DNA of 64,000 nt from NCBI GenBank assembly GCA_029721435.1, contig CM056573.1:150557947-150621946 (forward strand), written 5' to 3'. Positions 12,340-22,720 of the stretch are shown piece after piece; the stretch's first letter is position 1; each line of letters begins with the position of its first letter. The stretch is from Gymnothorax reevesii (Eukaryota > Chordata > Actinopteri > Anguilliformes > Muraenidae). A program made the translations under genes and the position numbers. The notes under the pieces are model-generated. The model saw only the letters and a list, made by a program, of their open reading frames with translations. It was not told the DNA's origin and did no database searches.

Positions 12340-12470
12340 AGTCTTATTTTCTACAACAGTTGTGTTTTTTAAACTTTGTTTAAAGTGCTGCTGCCTGTCT
12401 TGGTCAGGCACTCCGGCAAATGACATTTTTAATCTCAATTAGGCTTTTCCTGGTAAAATAAATTTTACAT
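12340..12470 (+). mobile_element. 3' tail of an L2/CR1-group LINE
   Basis: The words gctgctgcctgtcttggtca, tttttaatctcaatta and cctggtaaaataaat occur in the order typical of L2-type LINE 3' ends (..cttggccaggtctc..tctcaa..tggttaaataaa). Only the tail is recognisable. A 5' truncation is usual for such copies. Confidence 0.65.
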
Positions 12471-13690
12471 AAGAGTTTCATGATCACATACAGAACTAGA
12501 CATGAAGGAATATTATTGAAACTATTGGACCAAAACATTTCCAGACTCTGTATAATCTTTTACAAAAAACTGACAGGTTGTTTTACAAAAAGACATCATC
12601 ACTGTAAAGGCGCATATTGGTGAAGAATCGGTCATGGAATTTGAGAAACATCTGGCCTGACTCTTCTGCTGGATGCTGTTTGGAAAATCTGAGCGAAAAG
12701 ACTTGGTTTTGAACAAAGGTTGCAAAGTGTAAGCACTGAAGAGCACAGAGGTAAGTAGAAACACTAGCTATCAGCTACAGGTTTTGCAAACAGCTAGCAC
12801 AAACCAGATGCAAGCCTGGATTGGAGGGGCTGGAAAGGGTTTGAAAGTTTATTAATGGACAGCCCCTTGAGAAGGACCCCCTTGAAAATGAGATGGTTCA
12901 ACAAAGGGTGCTGGGAAGGGTGACAAAGAGGGAAATCGGAACAAGTGAAATGTAACAAGGGTAAAAGAGATTGGAACTTCTCCACCAAACCGATTGTTAA
13001 TGGTGTTTTGTAAGTCAGTTGATCAAACCAAAGCCTGTGAAGTGAAGAAGTTTGGTCGGTAAGAGTGTAGAAGGCATTATGCCTGGAGCCAGCAGTACTG
13101 AAGAGGTTGTCTTCCATGTTTCTCTCAAAATTCTAGAGGAAAAGTTAAAAGCCAATTTGAGAGGAGGGAGTGTGCTAACAGCTACTCGCATGGGAAAGCA
13201 TGGTAATGAAGACCAAAAAAGGTTGTGCACTGAAATTCTGAAATCATCTCCGGTAGAAAGTAATGCATGGCTATTTGCGTTTCCCAATTAAAATATTATG
13301 AAAAACCACCCATAAGATGTATGAATTTCAGAGAAGGAGCCTGGCACAGAAAAAGGTAATGGGCACTTTAATGAATAGATTTGAAAAGTCATGATTGATG
13401 CTTTGATGAATGGAAGAAGAATTACAAGCTACTTTAAAATTTCAACCCCAAAAACTGGAGATTACAGCAGAAAACAAGACAAAGCGCATCGCACAACAAA
13501 GGGACCACAACAATCCGGAAAAAGGAAACAAAAGCCAGGAACTTGAACAAGAAAACAGAGACACGGAATAGAACATAATGGAGGTGAGTTGAGAGAAACA
13601 GTTATTACATAACAAGAATCGATTAACAAAAAAGAGTGAAACAAACACAGACTGCTAGTAAACGACAGTCTCCTGGATCCGAGTAGGGCA
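12471..13690. other. unassigned, probably old retroelement DNA
   Basis: Short open frames lie on both strands. The longest plus-strand one (13052-13291, opening VGKSVEGIMPGASSTEE) matches no family I recognise. A stretch near 13326 (gaatttcagagaaggagcct) recurs in the same orientation at about 20387, on the other side of the intergenic repeat block. No function is proposed. Confidence 0.4.
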
Positions 13691-13724
13691 AATGTGTGCC
13701 CCAATGATCAAGACCGAGCAACAG

Positions 13725-13973
13725 TATCTCCTGCATCTGAACTAGGCAACAAAGCACTAATCAGATCTGGATCAAGTGCTGGAGCGCCCTGTGGATCTGG
13801 ACCGGGTGACGACGTGCTTTCTGGATCAGAGCAGGGGAAAGGTGTGGCTCTTGGATCTGAGCAAGGGGAAGGTGCACCTCCTGGGCCGGAGCTGGGAAAA
13901 GAAGTGCCTCAGGGATCTGGGACGGGTAAAAATAGGACTAGCAACAAAGTGCTTCCAGGATCTAGGCTGGGCA
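13725..13973 (+). repeat. 30-bp minisatellite, left part
   Basis: About eight degenerate 30-bp units of the type ctggatctgagcaggggaaa plus ten bases are present. The period is a multiple of three, so one frame is open across them (13694-14011) and reads as 10-residue units rich in Gly, Ser and acidic residues. The array stops at the border of the long-inverted-repeat element and resumes in the same orientation at 19489. I see no evidence that it is a host exon. Confidence 0.85.
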
Positions 13974-14540
13974 GCATTATTTTTTTTCCCAGGCGAGATC
14001 AGGGCTACTGACCATAAATGGGTGTCTCTTTCAAGCTGGTGATTATGATGCATGCGCTGTGGACTTTCCACACAATTGTCAGCAGCCTTCTCGATATGAC
14101 TAGGCCTACTACGTGTTTACTTGTAATTCTACGTTAGCTATAGCTATGTTAGCACGCTGCAGGCTGTAATTGACAGGAGCAAATATTTATAATATATATT
14201 ATATATTATAAATATATAATATATATATTTCGCAATACTTTACGTGGAAAAAAGAAAAAACCCCGATACATTTACTTGAATGTAAATGGAAACGTACTAG
14301 TAATTTAGTTAGCCAAGTAATATGGTCCGTGTAAGTTCAAGATACGAAGTTACGCTATGTGGCTACGTAGGTTGACAGATAAATGGAAAAATGGAAGGGG
14401 ACACTAGTGGCTGCTAGTCTTCGTTCAAAACGCAACTGCAATCCAGAATTTCAATGAGTATTCAAGCGTTCTCATTTGAGTCCAGCGCTCTCATCCATCC
14501 CCTGTTCTGGCCTGCCAAACCAGTAACTCAAAATTGAAAA
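13974..14540 (+). repeat. left inverted-repeat arm
   Basis: The sequence pairs with 18768-19488. Shared landmarks are ctcgatatgactaggcctac, gctgtaattgacaggagcaa, cagataaatgga, ggggacact and cagtaactcaaaattga. A TA-rich self-complementary stretch at about 14187-14230 is present only in this arm. Confidence 0.85.
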
Positions 14541-14564
14541 CAAGCCACATTCCTGCAAAACTTT

Positions 14565-15115
14565 GGGGGTCCATGGGGGTCCATGTTTGACAGCATGTAG
14601 TTCTGGCAAATCAAAAGGTTTGTGAAAAATAACACTTGCATATAATAATACATGTACCCTAGAACAAAGAAACTGAATATGAAGAGATTCTGTGGTGGAA
14701 TTTTGAAATAAATAGCCATCAAACGTGTTACTATGTAATGTGCGAATGCAGACAACTGGGGAGGCATTTTTGAGGGCTTATCATTTCTGCAAATAAAATA
14801 AATTTGCGAAAATAACAATATAAATTGACCAAATGTGAGGAGATTCTGCGATGGAATTATTAAAAAAAATAAAGTTCCATTAGATTTGGAACTCTTGCAA
14901 TGTACAAATAGAGACAATTGAATGGAGGCCATTTTTGCAGGCCTGTAATTTCTGCAAATCAAAAAGCTTGTGAAATATTACACCTTCTTTCCATACTACA
15001 TGTATTCTTGTACAAATGAAGAAAATTAAGAGTTTCCATGGTGAAATTACTAAATGAATGGCCATCAAATTTGGCACTTTGCAGTGTGCGAATGATGGCA
15101 ATGGAATGGGTGACA
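14565..15115. repeat. tandem repeat, period about 165-185 bp
   Basis: About three diverged copies carry the anchors ttctgcaaatcaaaa (near 14601, 14784 and 14950), then rrgattctg or gagtttccatggtgaaatta, then gtgcgaatg. The minus-strand ORFs (14528-14962 and 14880-15116) are translations of this repeat and repeat each other. They are not treated as genes. Confidence 0.75.
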
Positions 15116-15503
15116 TGAATTAAATTAAATGGATGACCGTGTTTAAGAACCAATACTTTGTCAAAAGGAACTTCGAAACCACACCACTTGTGCTACTTTA
15201 CAACAACTGTCAGCCAACTGTACTAGTAATTTTTGAATCAATGTGGATCACTTTAAGTACTTTGTGCTGCCTTGATTGAAAACAATGTGTTAAGTTGAAT
15301 TTGTTTCACTCGGTCCTGCGGCCCACTTTCATTTGATGGTTTTTGTCACAAACGCACTTGCAATTTTATGTTTTCACCAAACTATTAATTTGTCTTCTTA
15401 GGTGTATTTACCCTCTCTACCTTCTCCTTCACCAAAAATGTCCATGTATGCCTTGCAAAATAAAAGAACCTGGAACATATTGTTTATTTTTCTCTCATGT
15501 AAA

Positions 15504-17053
15504 TACAACCCCAATTGCGAAATCACACCAGACAGTATTTTATTCACAATAGATCAGAGATAACATAGCAAATATTGAATTTGAGAAATGTTATAATTTT
15601 ATCCACAAAATGAGCTCATTTAAAATTTGATGGCTGCTACAGGTCTCAAAAAAGTTGGGACAGGGGCCTGTTTACCATGGTGTAGAATCCCCTCTTCTTT
15701 TTAACACAGAGTGGAGGCGTCTGGGCTTTGAGGAAACAAGTTTCTTGAGTTTAGGCATTGGAATTTGTTAAATACAAATACTCTCTTGTTAAATACATGC
15801 TTCCAGCTGCTGGAGAGTTTTGGGTCTCCTTTGACGGACTTTTCATTTAATTATGCGCCAAATGCTCACAATCAGTGAAAGATCAGGACTGCAGGCAGGC
15901 CAATTCAGCACACAAACTCTTCTACTACAAATCCATGCTGTTGTAATAGTTTTGCATTGTCCTGCTGAAACACACAAGGCCTACCCTGGAATAGATGTCA
16001 TCTGGAGGGGAGCATATGTTGCTCTAAAACCTTTATATACCTTTCAGCATTCATGGTGCTTTCAAAAACATGCAAGTGTCCCACACCATATACACTAATG
16101 CATCCCCATACCATCAGAGATGCTGGCTTTTGAACTGAAGGCTGATAACAGGAGGGGTGATCTTTCTCCTCCTTAGTCGGAGGACATGACTCCCAAGATT
16201 TCCAACAAGAATGTCAAATTTGGACTCGTCTGACCACAGGACACTTTGCCACTTTGCTACAGTCCATTTTAAATGAGCCTTGGCCCACAGAACACGGCAG
16301 CACTTCTGGATCATGCTCAGCAATGGCTTCCTTTTTGCATGATAGTTGTAGGTGGCATCTGTGAATGGCACGGCGGACTATGTTTACAGACAGTGGTTTT
16401 TTTGAAGTATTCCTGGAGCCATTTAGTAATGTCAATGACAGAATCGTGTGGGTGAGTGATGCAAGTGGCATCTGAGGGCCCGAAGATCACAGGCATCCAG
16501 TAAAGGTCTTTGGCCTTGTCCCTTACGCACAGAGATTTTTCCAGTTTCTCTGAATCTTTTGATGATGTTATGCACTGTCGATGATGAGGCCTTCATAGCC
16601 TTTGCAATTTGACGGTGAGGAACAGTGTTTCTAAAGCATTCCATTATTTTTTTTACGCAAGCCTTCACAGGTTGAAGAGCCTCCGGCCATCTTTACTTCT
16701 GAGAGACTCAGGCTCTCTAAGACATCCCCTTTATAGCCAATCATGTTACACACCTGATGCCAGTTAACTTAATTACTTGCTAAATGTTCTTTCAGCAGAT
16801 TCTCTTATATAGTGATTGCTTTTACGGCCCTTTTTTTCTGTGTCCCAACTTTTTTGAGACCTCTTGCAGCCAGAAAATTTGAAATAAGCTAATTTTGTGG
16901 ATAAAAATGTAAAATTTCACAAATTCAACATATGAAATGTTATCTATTTTCTATTGTAAATAACATATTGGCTCATGTGTTATAAAAATCATTGCATTTT
17001 GATTTTATTCAAAATTTACACTTTGTCCCAACTTTTTTGGAATTGAGGTTGTA
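15504..17053 (-). mobile_element. Tc1-type transposon relic with about 200-bp inverted repeats
   Basis: The ends tacaaccccaattgcgaaat (left) and the complement of ttttggaattgaggttgta (right) pair, with TA at both borders. Inner inverted words caggtctcaaaaaagttggg also pair. On the minus strand, 16432-16668 encodes the helix-turn-helix part (PHRQIAKAMKASSSTVHNII). Frame-shifted pieces at 16114-16371 include [15 protein letters not shown] with the first catalytic Asp. The C-terminal catalytic part is decayed. The copy sits inside the long-inverted-repeat element. Confidence 0.92.
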
Positions 17054-18767
17054 GTTTTAAGTTATTATTTTACAGATCAAATTAGTGAATGATAAAATTA
17101 GAATCTCCAACTTACCTGAACTTTCCTCCAACAGTACCTGAACACAAGTGTTTTATTTCTTTCAAAATATACTTAACTCCAAAAGAAACGCAACAGTGAG
17201 ATATGTACTGCATTTGGGGCAAATTGAAGCATCAATTGATTTTTATTGCTTTACCAGTGAGGCACCAGTGGAAATTAAAAAAAAGCGCGTAGTATTGTAA
17301 TCCTGACGCACACCACGTGAATGTACCAAACACTTCAGTGATAACTAGGCTTATGCCGTCGGAGGCGAAAGCTGGGGGTATATCCCTGAACGCCCCCAAT
17401 CCCCCAATTCCCCAATCTTTGAATAGACCTTGAATAGACTTTCATTTGAATTTAATTTCAGATAAGTTGGACAAATGGTTCTGAAGATACGGCCAAAATG
17501 GTAAATTTTCCATCACAAAGCGCCACCTGATGGCAAAATATTGAACCATACAGGTATGGTTGAACCAAACAGGTATAATGCCATGTGCATTCTATTCAAT
17601 TTTCCTGTATTGGAGTGAATGCGTTGTTGTATGCAAGTACATTTTTCATAATTTTTATTTTAAACATTACAAGTCCTCATACATGGCCTGTTGTGTCCAA
17701 CTGCAAAGTACATACTTTGACGGGTGTTTCTTTAATGATTCACGTATGCATTCTCTCTTTATTAAATAAGCTTTTACTAATGTGTATGCAGTATGGTTTG
17801 GGACCACTAATTTCCATGGCAATTTTGAATTACAAAAGTATTACGGTCCCCACTTGAATTTCCTCCTTTTTTTGTCCACCTCAAAATACCAATTTTGATG
17901 GCAATTCCTATATTAATGCCAGAGTAATATCTACCTGTTGTTGTTTTTTTTTTTTTGCTTAAAGTGAAACACCGGTACTGTGACATGCAATTGCTAGTGA
18001 TCTGGAGTAATAGAACTTCACGAAAATCTAAGATTTCAATCTGCACAAAGTGACAATTATTTAGTGAAAAAAGAAATAAAAATCATTCTCAAACCAAATA
18101 ATGGAAGTTGTTAACGTTTTTTTTTTCTGAACAAAATACACGCATACTTTCGTTGAATAAGCCCCGTTTGTCATTGCCCCCGCTGGCAGAAGACATGACG
18201 ATGGCGGGCACTGGGACCATGTACCCAAAAGCAAGACTAAGGACCCAAACGCACAGGATGAGTATAAATATAAAAATCTTTAATTTAAATAACAAAATAA
18301 AAATCCGGAGAGGAGCAGCAGCAAACGTAACCACATAGCACGGTTCCAGAAACAAAATACTGCTACACTGCTCTGAGGCACAGCCAACCCTTAAATAACA
18401 AACCTTCACCTCCACCTTAACGAGCCACACCTGTTGGCCGTCAAGGTGGAGGTGAAGAATGCAGCAGGGGGAGGGACTGCAAGGACAAACCCTTACACCG
18501 TTATTTTGTTCCACAAGCCGATTTTTGACAGCAATTGTATCAAGTGACTTTGCTACTGCGCTATCCGCTGTATTTGAGCATCACATTTTTATCGGTGATA
18601 GTTTGACCGTCGTTTTCCGAACTGGTGATAGGTTGGTAAACCTCAGTTGGTTCATCTCTGGGTTTGTTTTTTGTTTTTACAGGCCGAGCGATTTTATGAG
18701 TTCGGTTCTGGTGAAAATGTATCGACCTCAAAGTGTTGTAGTGCGAAGTTTTGCGGGAGTGTGGCAC
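17054..18767. other. interior of the long-inverted-repeat element, unassigned
   Basis: The region includes ordinary AT-rich DNA and a distinct, more GC-rich insert at about 18160-18500 with Gly/Pro-coding ORFs on both strands. The insert resembles the end of an interspersed repeat that I could not name. A plus-strand frame at 18459-18881 is open for 140 codons but crosses into the right arm, matches no family I know and is probably fortuitous. Confidence 0.4.
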
Positions 18768-19488
18768 ATTCTCAATTTTGAGTTACTGGTTTTCTTTGGT
18801 AGGCCTAAACAGGGACAGATGAGAGCACTGTGGGGATCCTACGAAGCTGGCTTTGTGATTAAGCCTGATTTCAGCACTTAGTAAAACCAGGAACCTCTTC
18901 AAATCTGGAACATGGACTAAAGTAAAAGGAGCTGCTCCAGGTTTTACTTTAGCTTAAAGTCAGACTTGGTCACAAAGCCAGCTTCGTAGTATACTTCCCT
19001 GGGCTCAGAAAATGGGAATGCTTGAATACTTTTGTGGAAATTCTGGATTGCAGTTGCATTTTGAACGAAGACTAGCAGAAACTATAAAGTGTCCCCTTCC
19101 ATCTTTACATTTATCTGTCAACGTACGTAGCCACATAGCTAGCGTAACTTCGAGTCTTGAACTTACACAGACCATATTACATGGCTAACTAAGTTACAAG
19201 TACGTTTCCATTTACATTTAAATAAATGTATCTGAGGTTTTTTCCACATAAAATACTGCGAAATCAAATATTTGCTCCTGTCAATTACAGCCTGCAGTGT
19301 GCTAGAATAGCTGTAGCTAATGTAGAATTACAAGTAAACATGTAGTAGGTCTAGGCCTAGTCATATCGAGAAGGCTGCTGACAATCGTGCGTGGAAAGTC
19401 CATAGCGCATGCGTCAAAATCACCAGCTCGAGAGACACACCCATTTAAGGTAATTAGCCCTGATCTCGTCTGGGAAAAAAAATAACGC
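18768..19488 (-). repeat. right inverted-repeat arm
   Basis: This is the reverse complement of the left arm, with the landmarks tcaattttgagttactggtt, gcttgaatac, gacaggagc and cgagaaggctgctgacaat. It carries one extra insertion, a small palindromic MITE at about 18836-18992, that the left arm lacks. Confidence 0.85.
18836..18992. mobile_element. small palindromic MITE inside the right arm
   Basis: The inverted ends ctacgaagctggctttgtga and tcacaaagccagcttcgtag are nearly perfect, 155 bp apart. Inner parts also pair (aagtaaaa..ttttactt). Because the left arm lacks it, it arrived after the two arms already existed. Confidence 0.8.
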
Positions 19489-20125
19489 GGCCGGGTAATG
19501 GAGCGCCCGCAGGATGAAGATCGGGTGGTGAATTGCCCACTGGATTTGGACCGAGCAATGGATTACCCGTTGGATCAGGAATGAGTGACAGATTGCCTGC
19601 TGGAACAGGACTGGGCGATAGATCACCCACTGGAACGGAACTAAATGATGGATCATCCACTGGATCAGGGCTGGGTTGCATTAGGCATTGTAGCACCCTT
19701 AGGAGCTGGACTGAGCAGTAAAGCGGCCTCTAGATCAGAACTGGACAGCAGAGCACCCACTGTAGCAGGACTGGGTGGGAGAGGCACCAACTGGATTGGC
19801 TTAGGGTGACAGGGCACCCTCTGGATGAGGATTAGGCAGCACTGTGCCTACTGGATCAGAACTAGGCAATGGATCACCCACTGGGTCAGGACTGGGTGAC
19901 GGAGTACTTGTTGGAGGAAGACTGGTTGACAGAGCCCCCCCCCCACACCGATGGACCGCAACAGTCAGGACAGGGTTGCTGGATGCCTATGGGGCATGGA
20001 CAGGGAGGCTGGATTTAAACTTGACGATTGGTCACCCACAGGTCCTAAACTGAATGACAGTGTGACCATAGGACCTGGACTGCACAGTGGAATGAACACA
20101 AGACCTGGGCTGGAGCCCCAAGTGT
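19489..20125 (+). repeat. 30-bp minisatellite, right part
   Basis: About twenty degenerate units of type actggatcaggactgggcga plus ten bases continue the array of 13725-13973 in the same orientation. Several short plus-strand frames with PTGSGLGDGSPT-like periodic residues follow from the 30-bp period. A run of nine C bases lies near 19937. No host gene was recognised. Confidence 0.85.
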
Positions 20126-21600
20126 TGAGGAGTGCCTAACACCAATAAGTTAGGGGTTCAATGCCAGAGAGAAAATAATTGGCCCAACAAAGCAGTGAAC
20201 CCCTTAACCAAGGGCATGAGTTCACCTCTTGTAGAACCAAATTTAGAGCCACCTGTCTGTCATCTTAAGCGACCACCCTCAACTACTTCGATTAGAGGCA
20301 GAGCAAGAAGTACTGAAGGTCCAAGTTCTCCACACTGAAGCAGGGGTCCAAATGATCCATGTCTTGACTGGATTATACTGCTATGAACTTCAGAGAAGGA
20401 GCCAGGAGTAGATCTCTGAAAAAATGATTGAAATAAAGCAAACTGGCCGTCCATTGGAAAGCCATGCACTCGAACATAAGAAAGCTGAGGCAAAGACCAC
20501 GAGGGTCATATAAGATGTGATGAAAGAATGCTGGTGCAAATTTTGTAGTTCTTCAGAACTGCAAATGGAGGTTAGAAAATGTTGTAGCGTACAGGACATC
20601 TACAGTACGCACTTTACAATTTGAGGGGCACGAGGCAGTTGACAACAATGCTAATTCAGTCATGTTAGTCGAAGCATTGAAACTGCATCAAATCAAATCA
20701 AAATTTCTACAGCACATTTAAAAACAGTAATGGCTGAACCAAAGTGCTTTACAGATTTTTATAAAAAGGCATAAAAATAGTGCAAATATACGTGAAACTA
20801 CTGCATAACTCAGAGAATGTCAGCTCAGCAAACAAAACGGAAAGGAGGTAGAAATTGAAGAATGAAAATTGCGAACTAGAGCATAGTAATGATTTTACAA
20901 TTGTAGTGAATATGTTTCTTTCTCCACAAGAAAACCCAGATACTGTCGCGAAAACAAATGTGTTGTGGAAATCTAATCACTCAAAAAAAACTGTGTGCGC
21001 CAACTTATTAGCATTACGTGGACGGAACGTACTTAGAGAAATAAGGCAAAAATTTTGAAAAGTTATTTTTGCCATGGTTTTAGGTGCTGTGAACACAAAA
21101 TCATTAAGTTTGCTTACACGTTTTTTTGAGGTAATCGGTTTCCACAAAACAGTTGATTTGCACCACAGTATCTGGGTTTTCAGTGCATTCAAAATGGGAG
21201 AGACACAACACCTTGAAGGGTGAGTTAAAGTACAAGATATTTCACAATCTGGATCATATGGTACAATAGGGGATATTCGCATTGAAAAACACAATATGCA
21301 AACATAGATTTTTCCCAGAAGAATTGAAACTCTCTATTGTTGTCCCTAATTGGTAAGTGGTAATTGGTAAATTATTGGTAAGTGTTTGTGGGGGGAGCAC
21401 TGGGAACTTCAAGGAAGGGGTAGAAAAATAAGGAGAGAGGATTAGTAAACTCCCTGGTGTACAGCAAATGGGAGTGAAAAATTTGTCAATGGGCTCAACG
21501 GTGCACTAGCTGCCTGTTCCACCATGGCTTTAGCAAAAACCAGATGTAGATTTTTCCATATTCAACCAAATCAAGTAAAAGGATGCAGGTGATCCTGTGA
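20126..21600. other. unassigned intergenic DNA, probably retroelement remains
   Basis: Short plus-strand frames (20132-20338) match nothing I recognise. At about 20695-20790 the words cagcacatttaaaaacagta and ccaaagtgctttacag occur in many fish interspersed repeats. A gap with no clear feature follows up to the RNase H relic. Confidence 0.45.
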
Positions 21601-22531
21601 TTTAAGGTAATGACCATCTCAATGAAAAATTACCATATAATATAGAAATTTATACTGATGGCTCAGTTCAAAAAAGTGTGACTAGGGGAAAAGCTGCTAC
21701 AGCAATAAGCATTCTGCAAGAGATACACCATGGAAATTGGATATAAAATTATGAGTCAGTCCTCACTATAGAGCTTGTGGCAGTCTTATGGGCACTTGGG
21801 TGGGTGAAGGAAGTTAAACCAGGAAAGACAATTATCTGCTTCGAGTCTACTGCTGCACTAATGGCCCTGAAGGCCAGACCAGATCTCATAGTTGGCTGAG
21901 AAATATTGACTGTATTAAATCAAGTATCTAAATTTGAGTTCAACTGAAGGGTTTTCTTGATCCCATCTTATTTAGGATTACAGAGGAATGAAAATGGTGA
22001 TATGGCAGCAGACAGAGTCACCAACAGGATGATATTGGCAAGATTTGGAAGTACTGTATGGAATGTTTGACCGTAAGTGCTTAATTCAACAAGGAATTGC
22101 AAGGTTATGGCAAAAGGAATGGACGGAGGGAAACAATGGCAGATTTTTTATTTTGAAATACAGCCAACCTGAAACTTGCGCCAAAAACATGAATGGGCAT
22201 GAGGGACAATGTGGCAATAACTAGGTTGAGACTGGGTCACTGGAACGTGGGATGGCACTGGCTGGGGAGCATCCGGATGATGAAATTGAAGCTCCAGATA
22301 ATTTTTTGAAATCAAAACTCATCGCAAAACCTTGTGATATAACACAAAATAAATACATTAATCAATTAATTAATTTCCTCCATCACACGAGGCTGATTCT
22401 ACGTATGGATTTAGCCCTTTCAATTGAGTTCTATATATGACCTGTCGAGGGCAGAAATACACCTTTATGATACTAAGTACAAAATCCCAACGGAAGAAGA
22501 GCAAGACAAGTGTCGACGTAGAAGAAGAAGC
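21600..22531 (+). mobile_element. 3' end of a LINE with a decayed RNase H domain
   Basis: The plus-strand translation, with stops, contains IYTDGSVQKS (first RNase H Asp), then VLTIELVAVLWALGWVKE (catalytic Glu region), ESTAALMALKA (normally DS) and RNENGDMAADRV (normally GNExAD). ITRLRLGHWN follows, the conserved C-terminal region of I-type LINEs. The copy ends in a gaagaagaag tail at 22521-22530. The third catalytic position reads Glu instead of Asp, and several stops are present, so it is dead. The reverse-transcriptase part was not found immediately upstream, implying a 5' truncation. It lies just before the likely ddx6 promoter. Confidence 0.8.
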
Positions 22532-22720
22532 GTTACGTCACCATACAACAAACGAGGGAGAAAGCGGCCATGTTGAATTACAATTTCACTGAGAAGAGAC
22601 AATAGACATCCGAGTTGAGAGAACTGGACTTAACGAAAAAAGAAACTCACAAGAAATGATTGAAGCTTAATTTTAGATGTGCAGCAAAAGAAAATCTGTT
22701 TAAGGGCAAACCCAGGTAGT
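22532..22720 (+). promoter_or_regulatory. ddx6: probable ddx6 promoter and non-coding first exon
   Basis: Right after the LINE tail come a CRE-like ttacgtcacc (22533-22542) and a YY1-like gcggccatgttg (22564-22575). Both are frequent at TATA-less housekeeping promoters. A possible first-exon donor is cccag|gtagtt at 22715. The interval upstream of the first coding exon has no other promoter-like cluster. This is inference; no transcript evidence is available. Confidence 0.45.

Larger units (their letters stand above)
13974..19488. mobile_element. 5.5-kb element with long terminal inverted repeats (MULE-like candidate)
   Basis: The left arm (about 13974-14540) and right arm (about 18768-19488) are inverted copies of one another, roughly 560 bp each once a MITE in the right arm is subtracted. 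The outer ends read gcattattttttttcccagg and, on the other strand, gcgttattttttttcccaga. Both flanks are 30-bp minisatellite. The 9 bp outside each end are ggctgggca and ggccgggta, consistent with a diverged 9-bp target duplication. Long inverted repeats plus 9-bp duplications are typical of Mutator-like elements, but no transposase was found. The interior holds a 170-bp tandem repeat, a Tc1 insertion and unidentified DNA at about 17.1-18.76 kb. A foldback element or an inverted segmental duplication are alternatives. Confidence 0.7.

Noticed and set aside
14528..15153. Minus-strand frames of 64-144 codons
   Set aside because: They follow a 170-bp tandem repeat, resemble one another because of it, and match no known family.
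18089..18881. Long frames on both strands as a transposase for the long-inverted-repeat element
   Set aside because: No catalytic or DNA-binding motif was recognised, and the plus frame runs into the inverted arm.
13725..20125. CRISPR array
   Set aside because: The repeats are adjacent degenerate 30-bp units without unique spacers, in a vertebrate genome.
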